From Gloeophyllum trabeum ATCC 11539 (lineage: Eukaryota > Basidiomycota > Agaricomycetes > Gloeophyllales > Gloeophyllaceae), in the NCBI RefSeq assembly GCF_000344685.1, contig NW_006920411.1, positions 2,543,910 to 2,607,909 on the forward strand: DNA of 64,000 nt. The letters are read 5' to 3'. The notes beneath the pieces were generated by a model, which saw only the letters and a list, made by a program, of their open reading frames with translations, did not search any database and was not told where the DNA came from. Made by a program: the position numbers and the translations under genes. Positions 23,384 through 35,126 of the stretch are shown here, piece after piece. Position 1 is the stretch's first letter. Every line of letters starts with the position of its first letter.

Positions 23384-24757
23384 CTGGATGCATAGTACGA
23401 GATCCTCAGTACTAGAATTGATGTTCGGTGGTACCGTGTGGCGCTATAAGTACAACCAGCAGTCCGGTTATTGCTGGTATTGTCTCTTGGGAGTTCCTAT
23501 ATGTTGAGGAATGTCAGCTAGTAGAGTGCATCAAGGCATGTCGCTCACGGTAGAACTAGAACAATCAAGCTTGCACAATTCGGAGGAGCGTCTATACTTC
23601 GTGTGGCGTATTCAAGGACCCATATGCGCCCATAACCCGGACAATGACTCCACGCATTCGTCACGTGATGCCGCGTTGAGGCAGACGAGATTAATACACT
23701 TGCCACATTCCAAGCGAGTGGCCATCTCCCCTGAAGTTCTTACACAACGTGGGCGACTCGGATCATTTCATTCATTCCCTACTTCTTCAAGCGGGGTATC
23801 TCAGGTTACAGCGCTCGTCCTTCTTTTCTACCGGTTGAACTGCACTTCCATCCCCATCCGCTCTGAATTCGGACCAGCGGTCAAAACAAGAGAAACCGAA
23901 TTTTCTGACCTTCGCGTGATCAGTATGTATCGATAAATACAAACATCAGGTTATCAGAATTTTGCACTGGAGAAGGTTTGCCCATGGGAAGCGGTGGAAG
24001 ACATCCTGACGCCCAAGTCTAAGCATCGAAGACAAAGACTGCCCAGTTCATCTCCGCATGGGTCTGGCGGATTAAACAATGGGGACTGCGGTTACCCCTT
24101 CGTACCAAGCCAGCGCGGTCCTTAGGTCACGTTCATATATTTGATCCGTTGCCCTTGCTACCGCGTCCTCCATGCTACCCACAAGAAATATCTTGATTTA
24201 TTCGCACCTAGAGAAGCATCAGCAGTGCGACACCAGAGCTATACGGCTATTAGACCGCTCGGGCATATAATGGTAACAAAGCGTCGCGGATCGCCGCCGC
24301 GTTCATTTGTGAATGTGGCAAGCGGCCGAAATGCGAGCAGAAAAGCTCTCGCTAAGATATTCGTGGGCTACGTTCGAGTGCCCTTGCTACCGCGTCCTTC
24401 ATCCCATAAAAGAGAATTTGTTGTCCTTTCACTTGGGAAAGTAGCCGCCAAGCCTGCCACAGATCCCTTGATCCCAGAACGGTAAGAAAGCATCCCAAAT
24501 CGTCGCGGTCTCCTTTGTGATGCGGGGCCAGTTCACGAAACTCGAGTAAGAGGCTCTCGCTCACATATCTGCGGCCACTGTGGCATTGTCCATGCATGGG
24601 ATACATAAGAAGAGGTAAACTATCTACGATTCAGCATACACTCCAGCAATCCCTACTCACCTGGTACATGTCTTTACAGTGTCTCCTAACTCGAGACTAA
24701 CGAAATCTCTCCTTGGTCTATAGAGCCTATCAGTCAACACAAAATTTATTGACCAAT
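23384..24757. other. Spacer between kinase and second paralogue, with short repeats
   Basis: No gene is recognised. A direct repeat of about 19-23 bp occurs at 24151-24170 and 24380-24399, 229 bp apart. Similar words recur after each copy (CGTCGCGG, then GCTCTCGCT), which suggests a decayed tandem duplication. A segment at about 23609-23635 resembles one at 26058-26084 (about 23 of 27 matches). Confidence 0.4.
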
Positions 24758-25147
24758 ATGCCTACCGTCTATGTCGCACACTACGGTCTCCCCCAACTCA
24801 AGGGTGCAAGGCATTGGGCTATTCTCGTCCCCAAGGATGGACAGCTTTTCACGGCCTATCAGGTCAGCGGCTCCACGCAAACCTACGAAGTCAAGCCTCC
24901 CGAAGACATCCAGACCGACAAGTCGTCAGCCTACTTGGGCAAAGTCGAAGTAGGCCAGATCGCAGAAGGCCACCGACCAGGTTTCCAGAAGACTGTGTTG
25001 GCTGTGCCGGTCACCAAGAACAGCACCTCCTGGAACTGCCAGAACTGGGTCGTCGCCGCCCTCAGCTCTGCCAAAGCCGCCGGTTTCGGCGTGAATGCGT
25101 ATAGTCAGAAAGAATTGCAGGATCTGCTGGCTAAGAGCGCGAAGTAG
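24758..25147 (+). CDS. Conserved 129-aa protein, HW...NCQNW family, copy 2
   Basis: An intronless 129-residue paralogue of the gene at 21946, on the same strand 2.8 kb downstream. It keeps the AHYG block, RHWAILV (His19), GSTQTYEVKPPED, KVEVGQI and SWNCQNWVV (Cys94). The least conserved parts are residues 25-32, 50-60 and 71-80, which read like surface loops. Conservation of the motif residues with drift elsewhere suggests purifying selection on both copies. The upstream in-frame ATG at 24713 is ignored because copy 1 and the family-like start (MPTVYVAHYG) begin here. Function is unknown; see copy 1 for the permuted papain-like reading. Confidence 0.75.
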   Translation: MPTVYVAHYGLPQLKGARHWAILVPKDGQLFTAYQVSGSTQTYEVKPPEDIQTDKSSAYLGKVEVGQIAEGHRPGFQKTVLAVPVTKNSTSWNCQNWVVAALSSAKAAGFGVNAYSQKELQDLLAKSAK

Positions 25148-26226
25148 ATGTGGCCGTTGTAGTGACGTGGCTCGCTTTGCCTAGTAGGCTTGTATCATCA
25201 TCTTCATTGTATTCATCGGAGACTAAACCTAGAATTCACCCTTCACATACTTCAGAATGACGCACCCCCGTTCACGAATGAGATAGCACTGACCTCCTTG
25301 TCGGCGTCAAACCATTTCGTGGGCGAGAATGAGCCACACTGCATCGCCCATGGACAGATCTGCATAGACCTTGCCTCCTACCACATCCAGCTCACCTAAT
25401 GCCAAGCTTACCGCCCTTCCTCAAGGGTGAATCTTATTCTCGGAGATTTGACGTTTAAGGTAAACCAGATGATCGTGACTTCAATCCCAATATCTGTACG
25501 CACTCGGCACAGGGATATCAGCGCTTGGAGGTCAACCGCGGTCCGTCGAGCATGCTTAAATTCACGTTTTGTGAGAACCAACAGATCTGGCTCGCGATTA
25601 GAGCGCAGCGCAGGGTGCATCCAGTGATGCCGTCGCTTAAGAAGAGATTCTATAGCACACAGGACTCGCAACTGCCAACCAGACGATGCCAGTGCGGATT
25701 TGAGCCAGCGGACACCTGTCACAGCTGATTGCAGAACGATAGACGGGCCTCGTATTTTTACTGCTGTGGCGCCTGCCAGTCAAAATCGCCTGATGCAGAA
25801 GGAGAGGAACGCACCGCAGTCGCACACCACTTTTGTCGGGGTAAGCTGGGCGCTTATGCGCTCGAGTGCCCTCGAATAAGTAGGTTGTTTGGCTTTGGAG
25901 CACCTTGTACAGCAGGAATTTCAAGTGCGTCTATCAGCTGTAAGCCGATGGGCAGATTGGAGGAGTCCAAGCAGCTACCGCTTTAGATGGGGGACGGCAG
26001 GAGATCAGCTCTCGCAGCTTTCAGGGGACAACCGTGAGGGTAGGACCAGACTGATAGGTGCGTATTTGAGGACCCATAGCCGCCCACTATCCTGGCATTT
26101 GCCGTAGCCACACTCCCGCGCTGGTGTCATGTGATATCTGCCCCGCATCAGACGCCTGCAGCACTCCTCAGTCTCCTGCAGCCCAAAGCGCGTCAAAGCT
26201 TGCTGTTGACGGCGGCGTCAGAGGAA
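25148..26226. other. Spacer between second paralogue and pex12
   Basis: Frames such as 25408-25722 (minus) and 25729-25986 (plus) have no recognisable content. I compared this stretch with the kinase gene lying after copy 1 and saw no remnant of it. The 26058-26084 segment resembles 23609-23635. An ATG at 26131 is in frame with pex12. Confidence 0.4.
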
Positions 26227-27615
26227 ATGGAGTTCTTTAACAACGTCGGCGGAGACTCTCTCAAACCTTCTCTTTTCGAACTCGTTGCTCAAGAACAACT
26301 CCGAGATCTCCTCCAGCCAGCTCTCAAATATGTGTTGTCGGTAAGCAGGAGTGCTCTCTTCAATGCAAGACTGTAATAGTCTAATAAGAGAAGTGCAGGT
26401 CTTTGCCCAGCGTTATCCAAGGTATCTTATACGAATAGTGAACCGTCATGAAGAGTTCTACGCTCTGATCATGCTGGTCGTGGAGCGGCATTATCTTCGT
26501 GCACACAGTAAGCAGGGACTCGTCTCTCATCTCCACTGACATGACCTGTCTTGCTGTAGACGCCTCGTTTGCCGAGAATTTCTATGGCCTTAAGCGCAGA
26601 CGAAGGCCGTTGATAGAGCCGGAGAGGGCTAAGGCAGCAATTGGGGGCATTCTCGAGGAGGAGAGGTTGCGTGGCCGGGAAATATGGAGGTCTTTAGTCT
26701 TCCTTGTGCGTACACTACAGTGTAATATACATCGCCGTACTACCTTAATACAACTTGGTTCAGATAGGTGTACCATATCTTCGCTCGAAAGCGCAGGACT
26801 ACTATGAAGACCTCGGGGGAGGCATCGATCCGGAGGTTTTGGATGAGAATGCCAATAGCCGGCAGATTCGCGCCCTGACGGACCAGGTCTGTGCTTTCCA
26901 CTCCAGACAAGAGTGTCTGACCTATGAGAGAAGCAGAGCTTTAAGGGCCAATGTCGGAGAGCCTTTAAAGCGGCATATCCCTGGTTAAACATGACCTGGG
27001 AGTTATGGCTGCTCGTCTTCGATGTGGCATACCTCTTCGACCGGACACCATTCTACCGGCCATGGCTATCCTGGATAGGTGTTGATCTTCGTCGACTGGG
27101 TGCGGATGACTATGTAAGGATGATCTCCGCTCGGCACATGCGTCCGACTGACGCCCTTGATCCAGCGGGAAGCAGCGCTTGCTGCTCAGAAGGCCAGCAG
27201 CTCAGCAGCACGTCCAAAAAGCATGTTTGCCCTGATCCGAAGGCTTCTCCTCACGTCACCGCGACTTCTACTTGACTCACTGAAGGTCGCCCTGCCTATG
27301 GCGATATTCTTCGTCAAGTTCCTCGAATGGTGGTATTCGCCGTCGTCTCCGGCCCGGTCACTCATGGCCTCTCCCCTCGGTCCCCCTGTTCCGCCTCCGA
27401 AGCTCCTCCCACCACATCCGAAGGGAATTGCTGTCGACGGCACGCAGTACGGGCAATGCCCTCTTTGCAAGGGGGCAATTGCGAATGCAACTGCCTTGCC
27501 GTCGGGGTATGTTTTCTGCTATCGTTGCGCGTACGAACAGGTACAAAAGGAGGGCAGGTGTCCGGTTACGCTTCTTCCGGCGCGGTTATGGGAGTTGAGG
27601 AAAGTGCTGGTCTGA
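26227..27615 (+). CDS. pex12: Peroxisome biogenesis RING protein Pex12
   Basis: Pex12 is a membrane RING subunit of the Pex2-Pex10-Pex12 ligase that ubiquitinates the import receptor Pex5. Exons 26227-26340, 26399-26507, 26560-26705, 26764-26886, 26931-27113 and 27166-27615 give 374 residues. The Pex2/Pex12 N-terminal domain is clear: [50 protein letters not shown]. Membrane segments follow ([32 protein letters not shown]). The C-terminal RING is degenerate (CPLCKG, CYRCAY, GRCPVT), as is normal for Pex12. Intron 4 is only 44 bp and ends in GAG. An in-frame ATG at 26131 would add 32 residues; the 26227 start matches the family. Confidence 0.92.
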
Positions 27616-28028
27616 TGATCCCTCGGGGGTGATATAGTTAGCACGCACGTTCGTGAACGTCCAGCCCAGGCTGTTTCGAGCGTAGCGCTGTCGCGGTATC
27701 TGATATAGCTTTCGCTGCACAAGCTGGCCATATACTATGAGTTAAAGATGAGATATCACTCCTCTCGCCTTCGAGGGCTGCCTGGACACAACGATTTCGT
27801 TTTTCGTTTAGAGAAGCGGTCCATTTACAACCAATTTACAACGGTTGCCTTTCTGGGCACGTGCGTCGTTCCGAGGAGATCTCGATGGCCAGAGCCGCAT
27901 TAGGACATGTCAAGAATCCCCTTGGCCTTCTCTGTTTACATACCTTCATGCACCGCCGTATTTCCTCTTCAATATTCGCCTTCCAAGACCCTTTCCCCCT
28001 CGCTCACGCTTAGTCGACGTCGACAGCG
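27616..28028. other. Intergenic region, pex12 / pho81
   Basis: Tandem plus-strand spacer with the pex12 3' end and the pho81 promoter. The open frame 27845-28474 in this area is an artefact of reading through the pho81 first intron in a 5'-extended frame. Confidence 0.55.
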
Positions 28029-31000
28029 ATGAAGGTTGGTGTCGTAGTCGATACTTTGGGCGTCGGATTGGACTAAAGGCTCCGAAGTTTGGCAAGCAGA
28101 TCCAGGCTAACCAGATACCAGGCTGGTCCGCCTACTATTTGGATTATAAGGCCCTCAAGAAGATCATTTCCCTCCTAACATCGAAGACGCATGATACCCC
28201 AGCGCCGACAGCAACGGTTGCGTCGTCTGTCCGCCCAACAGATCTATTCCATCGGACAGCTTCTGCACCCGACATACAGTCCCCCATAGGCCCCCAGGCA
28301 TCCGGACATGTCGGTACTACCGAGTATGCAGCGCCCACTATTATCTCGTCACTGGGGCTCGACGAAGATAGGAGTCCGGACTTCCAAGCTCACAAGGCAG
28401 CCTTTTTCTTCAAACTCGAGCGAGAATTGGAAAAGGTTGGAGCCTCTCACTCTCGTGACGACTCTCAAAGCTAAGCGATGACCGCAGATCAACGCCTTTT
28501 ATTTGCAAAAGGAAGCGGAACTTAAGCTCAGACTGGAAACCCTCCTAGCGAAGCGAAGGGCCGCCGCAATGCGCGTCTTGCCCGACACTGACGATGATAA
28601 CATCCAAAATCACGTCGAATGGATAGCTGTTCAGGAAGGCTTCCGCCTTCTGGAGCGAGACCTCGGGAAGCTGCAGGTATAGAATCTCGGCTGTCCACCT
28701 TTTCACTCATGCGAATGCGGTGCTCTCCAGCAATTTATCGAGATGAACGCTACAGGCTTCCGAAAAATCCTCAAGAAATGGGATAAGCGATCCAAGTCGA
28801 GTACGAAGGAATTATACCTGGCTCGCCAAGTCGACGTTCAGCCCGTTTTCAACCGACAGGTCCGCCTTGGCCATAGTTTGCTGCGTAAACGTGACTCACG
28901 TCCATTGCTTTAGTTAATATCTGAAATGTCGGACACGGTCGCCGCCTGTCTGCTCGATATAACAGACTTATCCACGGGGCTGAAGGTGGAACGACCCGCT
29001 GTTGACGACATCGTATTCACTCATCAGCTCTCAATCGAGGGCACCCCTGGCCTAGGCCCATTTCGCGACCTTGAAAGCAACCTGCGTCAAGCTGTTGCGA
29101 ATGCTGACACAGAAGCTATAAGGGAAATCGTCCACTACTCAGACACGCTGTCCCAGCAGCAAACGGGGAAGACGAACGTGACCCGTATCTTATGGAAAGC
29201 TGTCATTGATGCGCCGCCTGACTTTGCTGACCTCATAATGTCGAGCACAACAAATCCTTTCGACTTCCAGTTCGTCGACGACATCAATGGAAGGACCTGC
29301 CTTCACGAAGTCGCTATAGCTGGCATATTACGCCTAGTGGATATATGCCTAGGTCACGGCGTAGAGCGGGACAAAACGGATCTCTACGGGCGGTCCGCTC
29401 TGCATTATGCCTGCATGAATGGTCATGCAGAAGTCTGCCGTCGCCTCTTGAATGCGGGGCTATCCCCGGTCCTCATGGACATGGACAATTATAGTCCGCT
29501 TGTGTATGCCATTCTTAGTGGAAACGTTGACTGCGTGCGTGCACTGTTGGACATAGGCCAGGTTCAAATCAAGCCGTCGGAGGCTCAGGGTGACTTGATG
29601 CCGTTGTCGCTGGCTGCCCAGTCGGGATATGTCGAGATTGTACTATTGCTGCTCCAGCACGGCGCGGAAAGCCTACCTAATACCAACGGCGAATACCCCA
29701 TACATCTCGCGGCCAGAGCGGGTCATGCCGCTGTCGTTCATGAGCTTCTAAGCTTCGACGGCTGGGACACTCCAGACAAGTACAGTGAGTGGACCCCTCT
29801 ATTCCATGCTGCCCGCTATGGTCATAGAACATGCGTGGAGGTTCTCTTGGGTGCCGGCGCTTGCGTGGATCATCTCGACGAGTCAGGAAATATGGCCGTC
29901 CATTACGCTGCTTGGTATGGATACCGAGACTGTGTGGACCGGTTGCTGGAAGCTGCTACAAGGCTGCCAATTAGCCTGGAGGCGCAGATTTACTTAGGAC
30001 GATCCCCTCCCTCTTCAGGACGGTCTCAGCCAATGGATATGGACATAGACATGATTCCGTCACTCTCCTTACCCCCTCCGATTATGCCCTATCGTGTCTA
30101 CGGCCACAATTATCTGGACAAGAACTGCTTGGTCCAGGTTTCGGTTGGCCATTTCTTTTCCAGATATAGCGAGTATTCCCGTCAGCCGAGTATAGCTGTT
30201 CGACTGGACCCTCGTCTCAATGGAGCTCAGCCCAAGGACCGGCACGCTCTCGCATCTTCCTTCTTGAAGCTTGTCATGACCTCTGCCACGGATGCTACCA
30301 CTGCACCATTTAGCCTGGCTTTGCCAGTTAAGATGGAGGAGATGGAAGTATTCACGTTCCAGATTCCCTCGATTGACGCATTACGACTCGAGTTCTCCAT
30401 CTGCCCGAATTTCGGTAACAAGACTATTGCCCGAGCTGTGGCATTGCCATTTGCTCTCAGTCAGGTAGAGAACACGCAGCCTTTCATGTTACCAATGCTT
30501 GATCACCGTCTACAAGTGATTGGAGAGGTAATCATGTTCCTTCAAGTATCTTAAGCATGTTTTAACCAATTTCCAGATATCTTTCGAGGTGAACATCATC
30601 AAGCCGTTCAGAGGTGTCCAGCTGGAGATCGGTGGGGCGATAGAGACGTATTGGAAATCATTGGTGCCATCCGCGCCACCCCCTTTCTCTCCAAAACCCG
30701 GATTACAGGCATCCCCGTCCCGCCCGCCTGGGTCAACGCAAACATCCCCTTCAATACGGTCTGCAATCGCGCACGGAGGTCATACCTCCACGACGTCGTC
30801 CGTCACCGGCCAACACATACACGTAACCGTACAAGTGACGCGAGATCTGCACCCTGTAGTCTACGATAATTGGCGGCTTCCCGTGCAAGACTACGATTTA
30901 GGGGTATCGGACCTCACCTTAGCCCAATTTGAGGTCTTGGCAAGGCGCCTGAATAGGTCTCTCGACACGTATGATAATGTAGCGACTACGCAAGATTGGA

Positions 31001-31770
31001 AACTCCTCCGCCAACATATGTGTTCATTGGGGACCTTGATGCAGGTTTGTCTCTCAAGGGTCTACACGTCTTTGTCTTACCCTACATAGGTGTTGCCTTT
31101 CGGGTTTGGTTTGAGCATCGACATAGCGTATCCACCGGCTATCATACGGAAGCAGAATTCCCTCCGTCATCGGATAGATTTGAACGAAGCCGTTGACAGC
31201 GTACTGCGGACAATCTACCACACTTCCTCTATGGCGGAGAATCCTTTCGACCGGCGGAGGTTTGTATTCATGTCTTCGTCGCCAGACGTTTGCTCGTCCC
31301 TGAATTGGAAGCAGCCTAACTGTGAGTACCTGGTGGCAAAAGGAGTACGTTCGCTGACGGAGCACGGAAGATCCTGTGTTCTTCGTTTCCCAATGCGGGC
31401 AGGCAGGGAATCAAGCAAGTCCTACGACGTTGACGATGCACGATGCAGATGATCGCCGTTTATCTAATCTCGGCTCTGCCGTAGAATTCGCTAAGGCCAA
31501 TAACCTACTGGGTATATGCCTTGATGCACAGTTACTAGTAAGTGCTAGTGCATGATCGTTCTTTACCATCACGTAACCGGTTACTTTCCACAGACCCGTG
31601 TTCCTTCGTTGATACAAGGCATCAAAGACATGGGACTCATTGTCGGCACATACGGATCCCCAGACAACCTGGCGAGCTTGTCTGCGCTTGCAGGGTCTTC
31701 TAGTCCATTAGTCGATGCCGTCCTGCAAGAAGGCTTGTTGAACTTCACCAATCACGCTGCGCCGATATGA
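28029..31770 (+). CDS. pho81: Pho81-like phosphate sensor (SPX, ankyrin repeats, GDPD-like)
   Basis: Pho81 inhibits the Pho80-Pho85 cyclin-CDK under phosphate starvation; its SPX domain senses inositol pyrophosphates. Nine exons (28029-28034, 28088-28435, 28488-28676, 28731-28859, 28914-30527, 30577-31044, 31090-31321, 31371-31537, 31594-31770) give 1109 residues. Exon 1 is only ATG AAG, completing the universal MKFGKQI start. The SPX domain runs through exon 4 (IPGWSAYYLDYKALKKII; FRKILKKWDKRSKS). At least five ankyrin repeats follow (GRSALHYACMNGHAEVCRRL; PLSLAAQSGYVEIVLLLLQ; WTPLFHAARYGHRTCVEVL). The C-terminal third is GDPD-like (LPFGFGLSIDIAYPP, VEFAKANNLLG, SLIQGIKDMGL). Catalytic GDPD residues are hard to find, as expected for a regulatory relic. 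Introns 1 and 7 end in AAG. Confidence 0.92.
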
Positions 31771-31884
31771 GATTGTCTCCAACTACTCTAATCTATAGTA
31801 AATTATAGAACAATACAGTACAATATGAACGAATGCAGTATACAGTGTATGGGTGTACAATAAGAACATGCCTAGATGGACAGT

Positions 31885-34555
31885 CTAGATCGATGCGTAG
31901 TGGAGGGCGGCGTAGGCACCTTTTCGGTCTAAAAGTTCTTGGTGAGTGCCAAACTCTACAATAGTCTACGAGACAGCGATGATCAGCAGCTATCAACAGC
32001 AGAGAGTGGAAATAGCTGACCCCATTCTGCATGTAAGCTATTTTATCTGCCCTGCGGGCCGTGCATAGCCGGTGCGTGATGAAAATAACGGTTTTCGTCC
32101 GCCCATGAGGACCAGAGGAGATCTTCTCCACAGCGTCGAAAGTCCTGTTTTGCGCGTGAGCATCCAGGGAGGATGTCTGGGCTATACGTCAGTAGCCTGT
32201 CACGATTCGTAACGTCTCACACACTGGTTCATCTAACACAAGCAGGTTAACCTCCGGCCGGTCCGCTCTCATGAACGCTCTAGACAATGCGATATGCTGC
32301 CACTAGAAACGGGAGTTAGTATCCATCTGCGCCGACAGGCATATCATCTGAAACGTACCTCTCCTCCGGATAGTCCGTGATTCATCTTTGATGAAGGGTA
32401 CGCCTGCCACCCCGACAACTGCGGATAAGCCGAGTCCGACCCGCTCGCATCAAGTCTCGTCTTCAACCCTCGGGGTAGAGAGTCAACAATATGGCTCGCG
32501 CCGGCCATTTTGACCGCTCGGTGAATCTCCCCGTGATTATCGACATTCCCTATGTAACCTACCCCGACGTTCTTCGCGACAGACGCGTTAAATTTGGAAA
32601 AGCCCTGGAATATACTGGATATGTGGCGGTGGTACTCGTTTGGACAGTAGCGTCGGATATCCACATCATTCACGAGCAGCTCGCCCGAGTCGAAGTCGAG
32701 GATACGGGTGAGGATTTGGGCAAGTGTCGATTTACCTATTACCGTCAGCAAAAGTCAGTCGACGGAGGCTATGGGGTATATGCCATGCTAACCAGATCCA
32801 TTGTGCCCCACTGTGTATTGACCGCATGTTAGGAAATATACGCTACATTGTCAAGAGGACACGCGTACATACCTATAGCCAGCCGTTCGCCGGGCTCGAG
32901 TTTGAAGCTGACACCTTTGAGAGCCGGTTCCACACATCCAGGGTACGTGTAGCATAAATTTCTTGTTCACACTGGAGTTCAGTCTAATTTAGCGTACTAA
33001 ACGGCGAGATTCACCTGCCTTGCCTCGATTCTCATGCCCTTCTTGAGGGAGCGATATGGGACTTGCATACATTTTGCAGGCCTCAGCCGCGGTCGGATAT
33101 CCATGGCGGCGGAGAATGCTCCCATCAGGAACACACTCTGTGCAAGCATCCTGAAGGTCGAGAGGAACTCTCGAATAGTATAAACCAACCCTTGAACGGA
33201 ATTGCGGTATAACGCCACAGAGCCGAGGGACCCTCCGGAGCTCTGCAGCATTAGCAGCAACGGTATCTACATTGAAACATGTTATTCATACATGAACGAA
33301 ACTCGCCTGAACACTGAGACTGTGATGGACATACATTCTGTGAGACTGCCAGAATGTCGGCAAGGCTGAGCTGCAATTGTGCAAAGAGCGCCGCAAAGCT
33401 GAACTCCTTGAAAAGATCCGAGTCCATCTGTTCCAGGCCGAGCATAGTCCTGCGAGCATTGTCCCAGCAGCGCAATATCCACGGAGCCAAGTCCCATGCG
33501 AGGATTTCCCGTCGGTGCGTCTCGCTGTAAGCCAGATTCCGCATCTTCTCCAGCTTCGCCGCCGCAGCCGCTTCTTGGGGGTTGTACGCGTCGTCATTGT
33601 CAGGCCGAGAACACATACGTAGCCATGAGACAATGTGGGGGAACAAGACAATTACCGCAGTGATCAGCAAGATGAATGAGTGGCTCGGCGACGTCCGTGC
33701 CAGAGAATATATGATGAACACATGGGAAACGACCTCGCAGATGAGAGTCAGTAGGCGCACGACATCCAGGGGCGATAAGAGCCCAAATCCGCCGGCGCCA
33801 GACTGGGCAAAGGAGCGGACAAAAAGATCAGATTCGTGCACGACATCGCGCACCAAAGGGTCGGAGAGGGTGGGAATGTCGAGCTGCAGCTGCAACTGCA
33901 TTTGTCTATACTCTACTTCCAGACGAGCCGAATTGTAGACCACTCGCTCTGTTGAATTACTGATTCATGAAATGAAGATCAGGATTAGCAGTTAATAACT
34001 TGTCATGCACATGTGGACAAGTGCTCACATGAGCGAATCCAAGGCGCTTTCGCAAGTCATTCGGGTAAACTCTCTTGCGAGGAGCCAAGGCAACTGTTTC
34101 ATATCGAAACGGCCAGTAGAAAAGGCAGTCTGTATCTGTGGACATTTCTTTGTTGATGGATGAATTCTCGAAAAGCAGATCACGGACATTACCTCATTAA
34201 TGATTAGAGCCTGGGAATAGCCCCTTAACGCGGGGAAGACACCTCGGGCTAAATTCAGAGAAAGCAAGATGACAGCGCGAAGTCGGTGGCGTCCCCAGAC
34301 CATTCTGAGGACCTTGGGTGCGGCCTCTTGTGCAATCTCGAAAGCGAGCATGGCATTCCGAAACGACAGTTGCCTCCGACCTCCGGGGGTCAGCAGGAGG
34401 CCCTTTGAACCTGGGACAGCTCTGGAAGCCAGCCAGGCATCAAAGGTAGAGCCCTGAGACAGCATTGGCGGCGGATCCAAGCTAGCAGAGGGCGGCAGGA
34501 GGTGGTGGAAGGGGCTCTGGAGGACGAGTCGGAGGAACCAGAGGCGCAAGTTCAT
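31885..34555 (-). CDS. Half-size ABC transporter (one TMD, one NBD)
   Basis: The gene encodes an ATP-binding cassette exporter half, roughly 700 residues, likely working as a dimer; the substrate is unknown. Membrane segments occur at about 34290-34230 (AVILLSLNLARGVFPAL), 33800-33620 (LTLICEVVSHVFIIYSLA; FILLITAVIVLFPHIVSWL) and 33240-33130. The C-terminal NBD is complete: A-loop region YTYPGC, Walker A VGHNGSGKST assembled across three exons, Q-loop SSIFQGFSKFN, signature LSGGEWQHIALSRAF, Walker B LLVLDEPTSSLD, H-loop ITHRL, and a tail IVEFGTHQELL ending at the TAG at 31885. The 18-nt exon 32793-32810 encodes the heart of Walker A. The start at 34555 is the first ATG of the first good exon; an upstream exon is possible (see findings). 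Only 114 bp separate its stop from that of pho81. Confidence 0.82.
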
Positions 34556-35126
34556 CGGGAGAGCTTAAGTAGTCGGGAGAAGACTCGTAAAAGCTCGTAC
34601 ACCGCCTTAAAAGAAAAAAAGCGGGCCACCCCAAAGGTATTGCGCTCCACGTCATAAAACCTGTTATTGTTCACAAGGCAGGACATAGAAAGCGAGATCC
34701 GGCTGGATTCATTCGCCCCGACGGACGATATATGGTATGAGCGTCCCGACACGGACAGGACGCAACATACCGCGTGGAGACACCGGAAATAGGATGTGTC
34801 GGATGAGCTGAAGGATACAATCTCGAAACGCAGCAGCACAGCCGACAAACATCATCCACAGATTTAATACGCCCCCATTCACATCTCCGTAAAAGGACAC
34901 AATGTTCTGAGGCACAGGATGCACAGGAGGTGGCGCGGAGATGGCCTACTTACCGCACCCTGCTTTAGGAAGGTACTCCTGCCTTTCTGGGACGGCGCAC
35001 GTGCTCTCACCGCCGCTGTGGGCCTCTTCTGCAGTACCACGACTCTCTCAGTCTCATCGGCCCCTGCCGTAAATACGCTCGATATTTTTTATATCCGCTC
35101 CTCGGTGTGTGAGACGACCGTCAGCC
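34556..35126. other. Divergent region, ABC transporter / GTP cyclohydrolase
   Basis: Promoters for both genes should lie here. On the minus strand 34709-34924 encodes MHPVPQNIVSFYG and a hydrophobic stretch and could be an upstream exon of the transporter. A TATTTTTTATA-like AT-rich run at about 35082-35093 precedes the plus-strand gene. Confidence 0.4.
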
